Of a DNA stretch of 6,066 nt, positions 1-5,205 are shown piece after piece. The notes beneath the pieces were generated by a model. The model searched no databases, was not told the DNA's origin, and was given only the letters and a program-made list of their open reading frames with translations. A program made the translations under genes and the position numbers. The stretch is from SIG710 sp045605745 (lineage in GTDB: Bacteria; Bacillota; Clostridia; Oscillospirales; CAG-272), in assembly GCA_045605745.1 (NCBI GenBank), contig JAZUQN010000005.1, forward strand, positions 1 through 6,066. Direction: 5' to 3'. Position 1 is the first letter of the stretch. Every line of letters begins with the position of its first letter.

Positions 1-3
1 AAG

Positions 4-93
4 AAATGCCGCTCGGGGCATTTCGCCTCTGCGGAGGCGACCGGCGATGTCGCCGGCTCCCAAAAACTTCCCCAAAAGTTTTATCAAAACTTT
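4..93. repeat. Cluster of consecutive inverted repeats (REP-like intergenic element / terminator region)
   Basis: Five inverted repeats are packed into about 90 bases: AAATGCC/GGCATTT (4-10 with 17-23), CGCCTC/GAGGCG (24-29 with 34-39), CCGGCG/CGCCGG (41-46 with 51-56), AAAACTT/AAGTTTT (63-69 with 76-82) and AAAGTTTT/AAAACTTT (75-82 with 86-93). The last two share bases and are alternatives. The first three are GC-rich, unlike the AT-rich DNA around them. No reading frame of note is present in 1-146. The cluster lies just downstream of the minus-strand gene that ends at 147, so its transcript could fold here and end or be protected from decay. The compact, modular form resembles dispersed REP/MITE-type intergenic elements, but copy number cannot be judged from one window and the element may continue left of base 1. 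Confidence 0.6.
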
Positions 94-102
94 AACAGGT
101 TA

Positions 103-169
103 GCCACCACTAACTCCCCGATAAATCAAAATTTATTACTGCTTTCTCACAGATTGCCACCACAAACTC
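103..169. repeat. Short direct repeat pair at the 3' end of the membrane-protein gene
   Basis: GCCACCACTAACTC (103-116) and GCCACCACAAACTC (156-169) match at 13 of 14 positions, 53 bases apart. The right copy encodes the C-terminal end of the minus-strand membrane protein (Val-Cys-Gly-Gly, just before its stop). Read in the equivalent minus-strand frame, the left copy gives Val-Ser-Gly-Gly followed by a stop. The left copy may be a remnant of a duplicated gene end or a recombination scar, but a pair this short could arise by chance. Confidence 0.4.
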
Positions 170-743
170 TCTCAATTATATTCCAAGCATCCATCGCATT
201 TATACGAACAGGAATGCTAAATGCGCCATCAGCACTTCTAAGGCAAAATATCTCCTTGCTTCCGTTTGGAGTTTCAAGCTTCTCGGAGCTTAGACAAAGA
301 GACTCCCCCTCTGGAATTATATATATATCCTCATTCACAACATGGTCGAAAAGATCTATTCGATATACCGTGATTTTTATATTCTCAGAAAATTCAAAAT
401 TTGAGATGACATATGACCTGCTGCGAAATGTACCGTCACGCCCCTTTTTAATTGGATTTATTGCAAGATCATATATGCAAATCGAATTTTCTTTATCAAT
501 TTGCAGCTTATTATCTCTTATAAGCCTTGCAAGCTCATCTTCAACATCCTCGGCAGTTATTTTTGTTGTTTTTGATATCGCAAAGCAACCAATAGAAATC
601 GAAAAAAACGCAAAGCCAATAGAACCTCCCCCAAAAACATAAACTGAAACATAAGCAGAATAAAGAGCAGCAATGATGCAAATGATCTCAAAAACCGTCC
701 AGCTTTTTTGAGTAAAATACTTTTGAGTTATTCCCACCTGCAT
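147..743 (-). CDS. Hypothetical membrane protein, two N-terminal TM helices (198 aa)
   Basis: I do not recognise the family. Residues 17-38 and 40-57 are hydrophobic and predict a helical hairpin joined by a Gly-rich turn (GGG at 38-40). Residues 58-198 form a soluble, mixed-charge domain, probably cytoplasmic, with beta-rich stretches and no obvious catalytic motif. It has four cysteines in the soluble part (89, 150, 167, 194) but not in a zinc-ribbon spacing. The ATG start at 741-743 is supported by a very strong ribosome binding site, GGAGGAGGG on the minus strand (749-757), five bases upstream. The gene lies 31 nt downstream of the nitroreductase on the same strand with no terminator between them, so the two are probably co-transcribed. 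That pairing does not reveal a function. The coding call is firm; the role is unknown. Confidence 0.8.
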   Translation of the reverse strand: MQVGITQKYFTQKSWTVFEIICIIAALYSAYVSVYVFGGGSIGFAFFSISIGCFAISKTTKITAEDVEDELARLIRDNKLQIDKENSICIYDLAINPIKKGRDGTFRSRSYVISNFEFSENIKITVYRIDLFDHVVNEDIYIIPEGESLCLSSEKLETPNGSKEIFCLRSADGAFSIPVRINAMDAWNIIERVCGGNL

Positions 744-774
744 AACTTCCCTCCTCCAAGTTCATATTGGGAGA

Positions 775-1308
775 TCAATTCTCCAAAAAGCTGATAAGCT
801 CTTCCTTTGCTTTCCTGTTTTTCGCTCTCAGCTTATCGCCTTGCTGTGGATATCCAATTGTGATAACAAGACGTACAGCTCCCTGAAGGCTGCAGATATC
901 ACGAATTTTTCCGTCATCAAGCCAGCCCAAAATACAACTTCCAAGCTCTCTTGCAGTTGCCTCGGCGGTTATATAAGCAGCCAGAATACCAATATCAATA
1001 GAGCGATAATCTATGCCTGTTGCCTTAGATCCTATTTTGGCTGAAGCCACGTAAGGCTCTTCTGAAATTACGATTATAACCTGAGCGTCAGAAGCAAATT
1101 TGTTCATTCCCATCTTCTGACAGGCCTTTACAACGCTTTTTGCCTTATCTCCACTGCAAACCGTTATATGATATGGCTGTCCGTTGCAGGCAGAGGGTGC
1201 AAGCCTGGCAGACTCCAGAATTGCATCGATTTTTTCCTTTTCAACAGTCCGTTCGGCATCATAATTTCTGCAGGATTGGCGATTTTCAGCAATTTCAAAA
1301 AAATTCAT
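775..1308 (-). CDS. Nitroreductase-family FMN-dependent oxidoreductase (177 aa)
   Basis: Small nitroreductase-fold flavoprotein, expected to be cytoplasmic, homodimeric, FMN-binding and to reduce a substrate with NAD(P)H; the substrate cannot be inferred. Family hallmarks are visible: the N-terminal R-x-S-x-R-x-Y FMN-phosphate motif (residues 10-16, RQSCRNY), the Leu-Ala-Pro-Ser-Ala-x-Asn-x-Gln-Pro motif (37-45), the amphipathic helix beginning at DIGILAAYITAEA (105-117) followed by Leu-Gly-Ser-Cys (122-125), the Ile-Gly-Tyr-Pro strand (151-154) and a Lys/Arg-rich tail of the usual RKxxEE kind. The length is typical of the short branch. I chose ATG at 1306-1308 (MNFFEIA, the usual family start) rather than a TTG two codons upstream; AAAAGGAA (1318-1325, minus sense) serves as ribosome binding site, although 10 bases from its AAGGA core to the ATG is a little long. 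A good promoter lies upstream at 1346-1374. First gene of a probable two-gene operon. Confidence 0.92.
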   Translation of the reverse strand: MNFFEIAENRQSCRNYDAERTVEKEKIDAILESARLAPSACNGQPYHITVCSGDKAKSVVKACQKMGMNKFASDAQVIIVISEEPYVASAKIGSKATGIDYRSIDIGILAAYITAEATARELGSCILGWLDDGKIRDICSLQGAVRLVITIGYPQQGDKLRAKNRKAKEELISFLEN

Positions 1309-1345
1309 ATACAAACATTCCTTTTAAATATGATTTATCATTTAT

Positions 1346-1374
1346 ATTTTATCATTTTTACATTTCGTTTGCAA
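1346..1374 (-). promoter_or_regulatory. Sigma-A-type promoter of the nitroreductase operon
   Basis: On the minus strand, -35 TTGCAA (1369-1374) and -10 TAAAAT (1346-1351) are separated by 17 bases. This gives a start near 1339 and a leader of about 30 nt before the ATG at 1308. It is back to back with the promoter of the MmcQ/YjbR gene. Confidence 0.6.
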
Positions 1375-1400
1375 TACATTTTTTGAATCTTTATATGCTA

Positions 1401-1429
1401 TTGAATATTTTTTTGATTTATGATAAAAT
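1401..1429 (+). promoter_or_regulatory. Sigma-A-type promoter of the MmcQ/YjbR gene
   Basis: -35 TTGAAT (1401-1406) and -10 TAAAAT (1424-1429) are 17 bases apart, predicting a start near 1436. That places the in-frame ATG at 1395 upstream of the transcript and supports translation from 1455. A weaker alternative is TTGCAA (1369-1374) with TATATG (1392-1397). Confidence 0.55.
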
Positions 1430-1454
1430 AAAGAAAACGTCAGATGAAAAGGAT

Positions 1455-1841
1455 ATGACAAGAGCAGAATTTGAAGCGTTGGTTTTTGATTTATATAATA
1501 TTAAAGCGGACTACCCATTTGAAAAGGATATGGCAACCGCAGTTTTCAGGCATACCTCAAACCGCAAATGGTTTGCTGTTATGATGACTGTTAAAAAATC
1601 AAAGCTCGGAATCAAAGAAGATGGCATAATCGACATAGTCAATTTGAAATGTGCCGATGAGATACTTCCCTCCTTTTGGCAGGAAGAGGGAATCTATGCG
1701 GCATATCACATTAATAAATCACATTGGCTGACCATAGCCCTTGATGGCAGTGCCGCTGAGGATACCATTAAATTCATCCTTGGCATCAGCTTTGATTTGA
1801 CAGATAATAAACAATCAAAAAACAAATCGAAACAACAATAA
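1455..1841 (+). CDS. MmcQ/YjbR-family DNA-binding-like protein (128 aa)
   Basis: Small single-domain protein of the MmcQ/YjbR family, whose members have a CyaY-like fold; some were described as DNA-binding, but the biological role is not settled. Hallmarks: an N-terminal Met-Thr-Arg-Ala-Glu-Phe helix, Ala-Val-Phe-Arg-His (29-33), Arg-Lys-Trp-Phe-Ala (37-41), Ser-Lys-Leu-Gly (49-52), Val-Asn-Leu-Lys-Cys (62-66) and the strongly conserved Ala-Tyr-His-Ile-Asn-Lys-x-His-Trp segment (83-91), ending with Leu-Asp-Gly-Ser (96-99). The last ten or so residues are a Lys/Gln/Asn-rich tail. The frame is open back to 1140, through the nitroreductase gene on the other strand, but family length and the promoter place the start at ATG 1455. 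AAAAGG (1447-1452) is the only candidate ribosome binding site and is unusually close, two bases from the ATG. Divergent from the nitroreductase and convergent with the zinc-ribbon operon. Confidence 0.88.
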   Translation: MTRAEFEALVFDLYNIKADYPFEKDMATAVFRHTSNRKWFAVMMTVKKSKLGIKEDGIIDIVNLKCADEILPSFWQEEGIYAAYHINKSHWLTIALDGSAAEDTIKFILGISFDLTDNKQSKNKSKQQ

Positions 1842-1852
1842 AATTATTTTTA

Positions 1853-1889
1853 AAAAAGCAGTTGCAATTTAAAATTGCAACTGCTTTTT
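1853..1889. terminator. Bidirectional intrinsic terminator
   Basis: GCAGTTGCAATTT (1858-1870) and AAATTGCAACTGC (1872-1884) are perfect inverted repeats, flanked by five A on the left and five T on the right. This gives a U-tract on either strand. It lies between two convergent transcripts, 11 bases after the MmcQ/YjbR stop and 11 bases after the end of the last zinc-ribbon operon gene, and can serve both. Confidence 0.9.
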
Positions 1890-1900
1890 ATTTATGGTTT

Positions 1901-2419
1901 TTATCTTCTGTTTATAGGCATATTACAAAACGGGCACTTAAAATTCGGATCGTTTTTTTCTTCACTTGTTAAAGATAATGTATCACCGCAAAAACGACAT
2001 TGCACATCAAAATACTCTCGGTTTTCAAGTTCGCTCTCGGCTTCTTCTTGGCAATAAAAACAAACATCAGAATACATTTCTCTGCCGCATTTCTCACAAT
2101 ACCGCTTTGACTCTTGATGATTATTATCTTCGACAGATTCTTTGATGTCCTCCTCATCATAACTCAGTGATTTATAGTAACCTCTTTGAGTATTTTGTGC
2201 TATGATGGTTGTTTGCTCAATAAGCTCGCCAAAACCGTACAACAAAAAAGATGATAACCAAGAAACCAAACAACCAACTGCCATAATAATAAATGCCACC
2301 GAAGTACTGGTTCCACCGCTTGATCCCAATGCAATGCCAGCAAAAATTGAACCAATTATACCAAGCGTTGTTACTACAGTTGCATATGTTTTAATTTTTC
2401 CACCAATATTATTGAACAT
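1901..2419 (-). CDS. Two-TM membrane protein with C-terminal tandem zinc ribbons (172 aa)
   Basis: Last gene of the four-gene membrane operon. Residues 12-33 and 40-64 are hydrophobic and separated by a short Gly/Ser/Thr loop; the N-terminus (MFNNIGGKIKT) and C-terminal part should be cytoplasmic. After a polar, acidic linker (about 70-107) come two C4 zinc-binding sites: Cys108/111/120/123 and Cys141/144/162/165, the second with an 17-residue span between its CxxC knuckles. The N-terminal hairpin resembles that of many unnamed clostridial zinc-ribbon proteins, as I remember them; no function is established. The ATG is supported by an AGGGGG stretch upstream in minus sense, slightly far from the start. 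It follows the 4-TM gene after 49 nt and ends 11 bases before a bidirectional terminator. Coding call firm, role unknown. Confidence 0.85.
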   Translation of the reverse strand: MFNNIGGKIKTYATVVTTLGIIGSIFAGIALGSSGGTSTSVAFIIMAVGCLVSWLSSFLLYGFGELIEQTTIIAQNTQRGYYKSLSYDEEDIKESVEDNNHQESKRYCEKCGREMYSDVCFYCQEEAESELENREYFDVQCRFCGDTLSLTSEEKNDPNFKCPFCNMPINRR

Positions 2420-2468
2420 TTAAATTTACCCCCTGATTAACTTAAGTTTATTACTGATTTTTGAAAAT

Positions 2469-2945
2469 TTATTCTTCTGGTCTTTCTTGGACGGTTTCTA
2501 TTGAAAAAGAATAAATTAAGCATACAACAAAAATAGCTAAGGAAATCCAAAATCCTATACATACTTCACCTGTATCCAGACCAATAACATCATCAACACC
2601 ATATCCATTAATAAAATCAATCAGCTTATATACCATAGAAATAATTCCACCAAAACAAGTAACAATTATCATCTTTTTTATCTTACAAAAAGCAAACAAT
2701 AGTAAAAGCAATGATGCTACAAAGGAAAATATAGTAAGGCATACATAATAATAATGAAACGCATCTTCAGGATCATCTGCAATCTCCTCTAATACCTCAC
2801 CGAAGGCCCAATAATCAAATTTAGGCAAAATTCCTTCATCATAATACAAATTACAAACAGGTATAATCAAAACTGAAAGAATGCTTACAATAGCTAATAA
2901 AAGAATTGTGGTATACTTTTTGTTGTTAGAAACTATATTTTCCAT
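2469..2945 (-). CDS. Four-TM hypothetical membrane protein (158 aa)
   Basis: I do not recognise a family. Four hydrophobic segments are visible at about 12-32, 66-87, 92-113 and 127-148. Lys9-Lys10 before TM1 and the Cys-Lys-Ile-Lys-Lys turn between TM2 and TM3 (87-91) put the N- and C-termini inside by the positive-inside rule. The two outer loops (33-65 and 114-126) are then strikingly acidic, with many Asp/Glu and several aromatic residues, which could suit binding of a cation or a basic partner; that is inference. This is the only operon member without a zinc ribbon. The ATG at 2943-2945 has a clear GAGG ribosome binding site seven bases upstream, and the gene starts 33 nt after the ectodomain gene. 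It is probably the integral membrane partner of its neighbours. Confidence 0.8.
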   Translation of the reverse strand: MENIVSNNKKYTTILLLAIVSILSVLIIPVCNLYYDEGILPKFDYWAFGEVLEEIADDPEDAFHYYYVCLTIFSFVASLLLLLFAFCKIKKMIIVTCFGGIISMVYKLIDFINGYGVDDVIGLDTGEVCIGFWISLAIFVVCLIYSFSIETVQERPEE

Positions 2946-2978
2946 ATTTAAACCTCATGAATAGTTCAACCTGTTTAC

Positions 2979-3992
2979 TTAACCCAATTTCTGCGGCTCA
3001 TCAACAAAATTACCGTCCATATCAATAGTTACTGAATAATATGTGCCTGCAGGGTTTCTGAATGTAAATGAAAATTGTTTGTCATTATCAAATTTTTTTG
3101 TTCCCTCTGAAACAATATCATATTTGCTTAGATCTATTTTAACTTCAGCAGTCTTGATATCATAAAACTTTTTGTTAATATAAATCAAACCGTTTGAAGG
3201 TTCGCCCCACGGAATTTTTCCTTCATTTGTTAATTCTATCGTATTGCCGTTTTTATCCATTCGTATAATTTTCCCGAATCGATTTGCAAGATAGAAACAA
3301 TATCCATCATGATATTTTGTCACAAATGCCCCGGCACTGTACGCACCCCCGGTTTCAGCATTTATAACATAACACCCACCATTAGCAATATATGATTCTG
3401 CATAGTTATAAAAGTCAATTGATTCTGGGAATATACAACATTGCCGTCTAACAATAAACATTCCATCATTTACATAATCAAACTTTAAGTCATAATATGA
3501 TTCTGCATATGGGCTAAATCCATCTACTGCTCGGGCAATCGAATTGTTTTTAGACAAAGGAATCAACCATACAGCATCTTCGTTTATAATACCGTATTCT
3601 GTATATGCTTCTTGATAGTTTTCAAACCACCTGCTTACCAAAAAATAACCGTCACCGAATGCAAGCAATGTATCATATTGTCCCTCTCCCGGCAATGTAG
3701 CCGCAATGTCATGCTCATATGATATATCCAAACTCACATCTTCATTGTAAGAAGGATCAAAATCTGTTGTTTTATTAAAATCAATCTTTATGTAGCACAC
3801 TATTATTGATATCAGCAAAACAATTGCAAAAGCTAGAAAGATACTTGGATTTTTTTTACATCTGTTTTTCGGAGATTTTGCTTTTTTATTATTTGAAAAA
3901 GATGTTTTCTCATCAATAATCAATATGTTACCACACTCAGGACAAAAACGATATTGATCTTCAAAATCTTTACCACATTGAGAACAATACAT
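2979..3992 (-). CDS. Zinc ribbon - TM - extracellular domain protein, WG-repeat-like (337 aa)
   Basis: Starts with a classic C4 zinc ribbon, MYCSQCG...FCPECG (Cys3, 6, 17, 20), then a polar Lys-rich linker, one TM helix (about 50-68) and a large domain (70-337) predicted outside the cell. The outer domain is rich in aromatic and Gly residues and contains strand-turn units such as YGIINEDAVWLIP (133-145), FGKIIRMDKNG (239-249) and SVTIDMDG (320-327), which resemble degenerate WG/beta-propeller-type repeats. The overall topology recalls TcaA-like proteins, but I claim no homology. I chose ATG 3990-3992 because AAGGAGG (4004-4010, minus sense) precedes it by 11 bases; a longer start at 4019 lacks a ribosome binding site and would make the zinc ribbon internal. 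With this start the gene begins 4 bases after the previous stop, so translation is probably coupled. Function unknown. Confidence 0.85.
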   Translation of the reverse strand: MYCSQCGKDFEDQYRFCPECGNILIIDEKTSFSNNKKAKSPKNRCKKNPSIFLAFAIVLLISIIVCYIKIDFNKTTDFDPSYNEDVSLDISYEHDIAATLPGEGQYDTLLAFGDGYFLVSRWFENYQEAYTEYGIINEDAVWLIPLSKNNSIARAVDGFSPYAESYYDLKFDYVNDGMFIVRRQCCIFPESIDFYNYAESYIANGGCYVINAETGGAYSAGAFVTKYHDGYCFYLANRFGKIIRMDKNGNTIELTNEGKIPWGEPSNGLIYINKKFYDIKTAEVKIDLSKYDIVSEGTKKFDNDKQFSFTFRNPAGTYYSVTIDMDGNFVDEPQKLG

Positions 3993-3996
3993 ACCT

Positions 3997-4452
3997 TTAT
4001 TTGCCTCCTTTTTCATCATACACTGGAATGATAAGACCTATAATTAAGCTAACGATTGAAAGCCCTATACCTCCCCACCAACTAAAAATTTCACTTTCGA
4101 TTTTTTCAGCTTTAGGATTAAGCATACCAATATCATTTAAGTATAGATTTAAGTCAACAATATTATATATCGAAAAGCCTGCAATACCGAATGCCAACAA
4201 TAACAATACTGCTTTTATTATCACAAGATTAAAATTTATTTGATTTTCCTTTTTTGGATATGGCGATTTTAAGTTATTCCCACATTTAGCGCAAAACAAG
4301 TTTTCTCTGTCATTCTCGCTACCGCACGCAGAGCAATAAATTAAAAATGTATTCTTATCATTGTTTTGCACAAGATTTTCATGACCGCAATATAAACAGA
4401 AACATTCTGAATTCAAATTTTCTGCATTGCAATTCTTACATTTCCATACCAT
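3997..4452 (-). CDS. Membrane protein with two N-terminal zinc fingers, first RanBP2-like (151 aa)
   Basis: First gene of the four-gene operon. The N-terminal finger fits the RanBP2-type pattern W-x-C-x2-C-x3-N-x6-C-x2-C exactly: Trp3, Cys5, Cys8, Asn12, Cys19, Cys22. A second ribbon has Cys40, 43, 54, 57 (C-x2-C-x10-C-x2-C). A Lys-rich linker leads to TM1 (about 76-98), an outer loop with Asp/Glu/Lys, and TM2 (about 125-144). Both fingers should be cytoplasmic. The ATG at 4450-4452 is set by the ribosome binding site AAAGGAGA (4460-4467, minus sense); an upstream ATG at 4488 has none and would add 12 residues. A consensus promoter with an operator in its spacer lies 47 bases upstream. Bacterial zinc fingers of this kind usually serve protein-protein or nucleic-acid contacts; which applies here is not known. 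Confidence 0.86.
   Translation of the reverse strand: MVWKCKNCNAENLNSECFCLYCGHENLVQNNDKNTFLIYCSACGSENDRENLFCAKCGNNLKSPYPKKENQINFNLVIIKAVLLLLAFGIAGFSIYNIVDLNLYLNDIGMLNPKAEKIESEIFSWWGGIGLSIVSLIIGLIIPVYDEKGGK
4004..4010 (-). promoter_or_regulatory. Ribosome binding site that fixes the start of the ectodomain gene
   Basis: AAGGAGG in minus sense, embedded in the last codons of the preceding gene (the Lys-Gly-Gly-Lys end). It lies 11 bases before ATG 3992 but downstream of the alternative ATG at 4019, so it selects the shorter protein and suggests translational coupling of the two genes. Confidence 0.75.
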
Positions 4453-4498
4453 AAAATACTCTCCTTTAAAATCGGTTATTATTAACATTTTTCAACAT

Positions 4499-4528
4499 AT
4501 TATAACACCGAACGGTGTTATTTGTCAA
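4499..4528 (-). promoter_or_regulatory. Strong promoter of the zinc-ribbon membrane operon
   Basis: On the minus strand both elements are perfect consensus: -35 TTGACA (4523-4528) and -10 TATAAT (4499-4504), 18 bases apart. The expected start is near 4492, giving a leader of about 40 nt. A palindromic operator fills most of the spacer, so a bound repressor would block RNA polymerase. Confidence 0.85.
4503..4520. promoter_or_regulatory. Operator 1: palindrome in the spacer of the membrane-operon promoter
   Basis: TAACACCG-AA-CGGTGTTA is a perfect inverted repeat with 8-base arms. It shares the core AACACCNNNNGGTGTT with operator 2, with centres 23 bases apart (about two helical turns). It lies between -35 and -10 of the minus-strand promoter. 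The likely ligand is the neighbouring 66-aa XRE protein, by position and by the size of the site. Confidence 0.75.
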
Positions 4529-4553
4529 CACCTTTCGGTGTTTTTTGTATAAT
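4525..4553 (+). promoter_or_regulatory. Promoter of the XRE regulator gene
   Basis: Perfect -10 TATAAT (4548-4553) with a weaker -35 TCAACA (4525-4530, four of six matches) at 17 bases. Its -35 overlaps the -35 of the divergent membrane-operon promoter (4523-4528), so the two polymerases should exclude each other. Operator 2 lies in its spacer, suggesting autorepression. Confidence 0.65.
4527..4542. promoter_or_regulatory. Operator 2: palindrome in the spacer of the XRE promoter
   Basis: AACACC-TTTC-GGTGTT, 6-base arms around a 4-base spacer. It matches operator 1 in all 12 arm positions and differs only in the centre (TTTC against GAAC). The central difference may tune affinity between the two sites. 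It also touches the -35 of the minus-strand promoter. Confidence 0.75.
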
Positions 4554-4584
4554 GTTTTTAAATAGATAATTAAGAGGTGAGAAA

Positions 4585-4785
4585 ATGCTATATCGCCGTG
4601 TCCGTGACCTTAGAGAAGACAGAGACAAAACTCAAAAAGATATCGCCAATTATCTAAATATGCAACTCACAGTATACCAGCGTTATGAACGCGGAGAAAG
4701 AGAGTTACCCCTATGGGCTGCCATCAAGCTTGCTGACTTTTATCATGTTTCCCTCGATTATTTGGTTGGTAGGAATTTTAAATAA
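4585..4785 (+). CDS. XRE-family helix-turn-helix regulator (66 aa)
   Basis: A minimal Cro/CI-type repressor consisting of little more than the HTH_3 domain. The helix-turn-helix covers about residues 16-37: TQKDIANYL (helix 2), then a turn and recognition helix LTVYQRYERGE, followed by the usual Leu-Pro-x-x-x-x-x-x-Leu-Ala-x-Phe-Tyr and the closing Ser-Leu-Asp-Tyr-Leu-Val-Gly-Arg (56-63). No ligand or oligomerisation domain is present, so it should bind as a dimer to short palindromes. The ribosome binding site GAGGTGA (4574-4580) is well placed. It is divergent from the four-gene membrane operon, and twin palindromes in the shared promoter region make it the probable repressor of both itself and the operon. 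What relieves repression is not visible. It has its own terminator directly after the stop, so it is monocistronic. Confidence 0.95.
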   Translation: MLYRRVRDLREDRDKTQKDIANYLNMQLTVYQRYERGERELPLWAAIKLADFYHVSLDYLVGRNFK

Positions 4786-4817
4786 AAAACAGACATTCGA
4801 TTGAATGTCTGTTTTTT
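4784..4817. terminator. Intrinsic terminator after the XRE gene
   Basis: CAGACATTC (4790-4798), loop GATT, GAATGTCTG (4803-4811), followed by six T and preceded by six A. The A-run begins within the stop codon of the XRE gene. It is symmetrical, so it may also end the second XRE gene, which converges on it from the right and stops at 4897. Confidence 0.9.
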
Positions 4818-4896
4818 ATTTACTTTCAATAATAAAGAAGATGTAAAATTATATAGAAAACTACTATCAACATTTCTTTTCGCAGTAATTTCGTCC

Positions 4897-5133
4897 CTAT
4901 TTTAACAATTCATCATATGTTGTATCAAGAATTTCCTTTATAGCTTTCAACTGGCTGGCATATATATGCTGAATACCACGCTCGATCTTAACAAGAGATT
5001 CACGAGTTATATCAACATTTTGAAGTTGCATTTTTCGAACAATGTCAACCTGTTTTATATGCTTCTCTTTTCTGATTCTCTTTATGTTAGCACCAATAAA
5101 GATAGCATCCTGTTTTACTTTTTGTTCACCCAT
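4897..5133 (-). CDS. Second XRE-family helix-turn-helix regulator (78 aa)
   Basis: Small single-domain regulator of the Cro/CI type, not closely similar to the 66-aa one. After a short polar N-terminus comes IGANIKRIRKEKHI (13-26), then the helix-turn-helix (about 26-52) with recognition helix ITRESLVKIERG, then helices containing QLKAIKEIL and the closing TYDELL. There is a longer loop between helices 2 and 3 (MQLQNVD) than in the standard fold, a variant common in clostridial XRE proteins. The start at 5131-5133 is set by GAGGAGA (5140-5146, minus sense), six bases away; a TTG five codons upstream would place the ribosome binding site inside the gene. It is divergent from the cysteine-rich gene, and the palindrome between them is a candidate target. 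I see no strong promoter; TATAAT at 5179-5184 (minus sense) lacks a convincing -35. Confidence 0.9.
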   Translation of the reverse strand: MGEQKVKQDAIFIGANIKRIRKEKHIKQVDIVRKMQLQNVDITRESLVKIERGIQHIYASQLKAIKEILDTTYDELLK

Positions 5134-5175
5134 AATAAATCTCCTCAAAAAAGAACTAAAATCAGCACTTTCATC

Positions 5176-5204
5176 TTGATTATATATTTATTGTGTACTA
5201 TAAT
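5176..5204 (+). promoter_or_regulatory. Promoter of the cysteine-rich small protein gene
   Basis: -35 TTGATT (5176-5181) and perfect -10 TATAAT (5199-5204) are 17 bases apart. The start should fall near 5211, inside the palindrome at 5206-5221, giving a leader of about 34 nt. Confidence 0.75.
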
Positions 5205-5205
5205 G

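Noticed and set aside
154..642. Plus-strand open frame of 162 codons opposite the two-helix membrane protein
   Set aside because: It lacks a ribosome binding site, its composition is typical of an antisense shadow, and the minus-strand frame has a very strong ribosome binding site and sensible membrane segments.
1140..1454. Longer N-terminus for the MmcQ/YjbR gene
   Set aside because: The extension overlaps the nitroreductase on the other strand, the predicted promoter lies inside it, and the family starts at the Met-Thr-Arg-Ala-Glu-Phe helix.
3993..4019. Longer start of the ectodomain gene at ATG 4019 with a 23-base overlap of the previous gene
   Set aside because: No ribosome binding site precedes it, while AAGGAGG lies correctly before ATG 3992, directly at the zinc ribbon.
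4453..4488. Upstream ATG at 4488 for the first operon gene
   Set aside because: The ribosome binding site at 4460-4467 lies inside this extension and fits ATG 4452; the extra 12 residues do not resemble the zinc-finger start.
4503..4542. Twin palindromes as a mini CRISPR array or as a terminator
   Set aside because: There are just two units of 16-18 bases with a 6-base gap, no spacers of CRISPR size, and they sit exactly within two promoter spacers; an operator pair explains them better.
4585..5133. The two XRE genes as antitoxins of a toxin-antitoxin pair
   Set aside because: No RelE-, HigB- or HipA-like toxin frame is next to either gene; both are single genes with their own signals, so plain repressors are the simpler reading.
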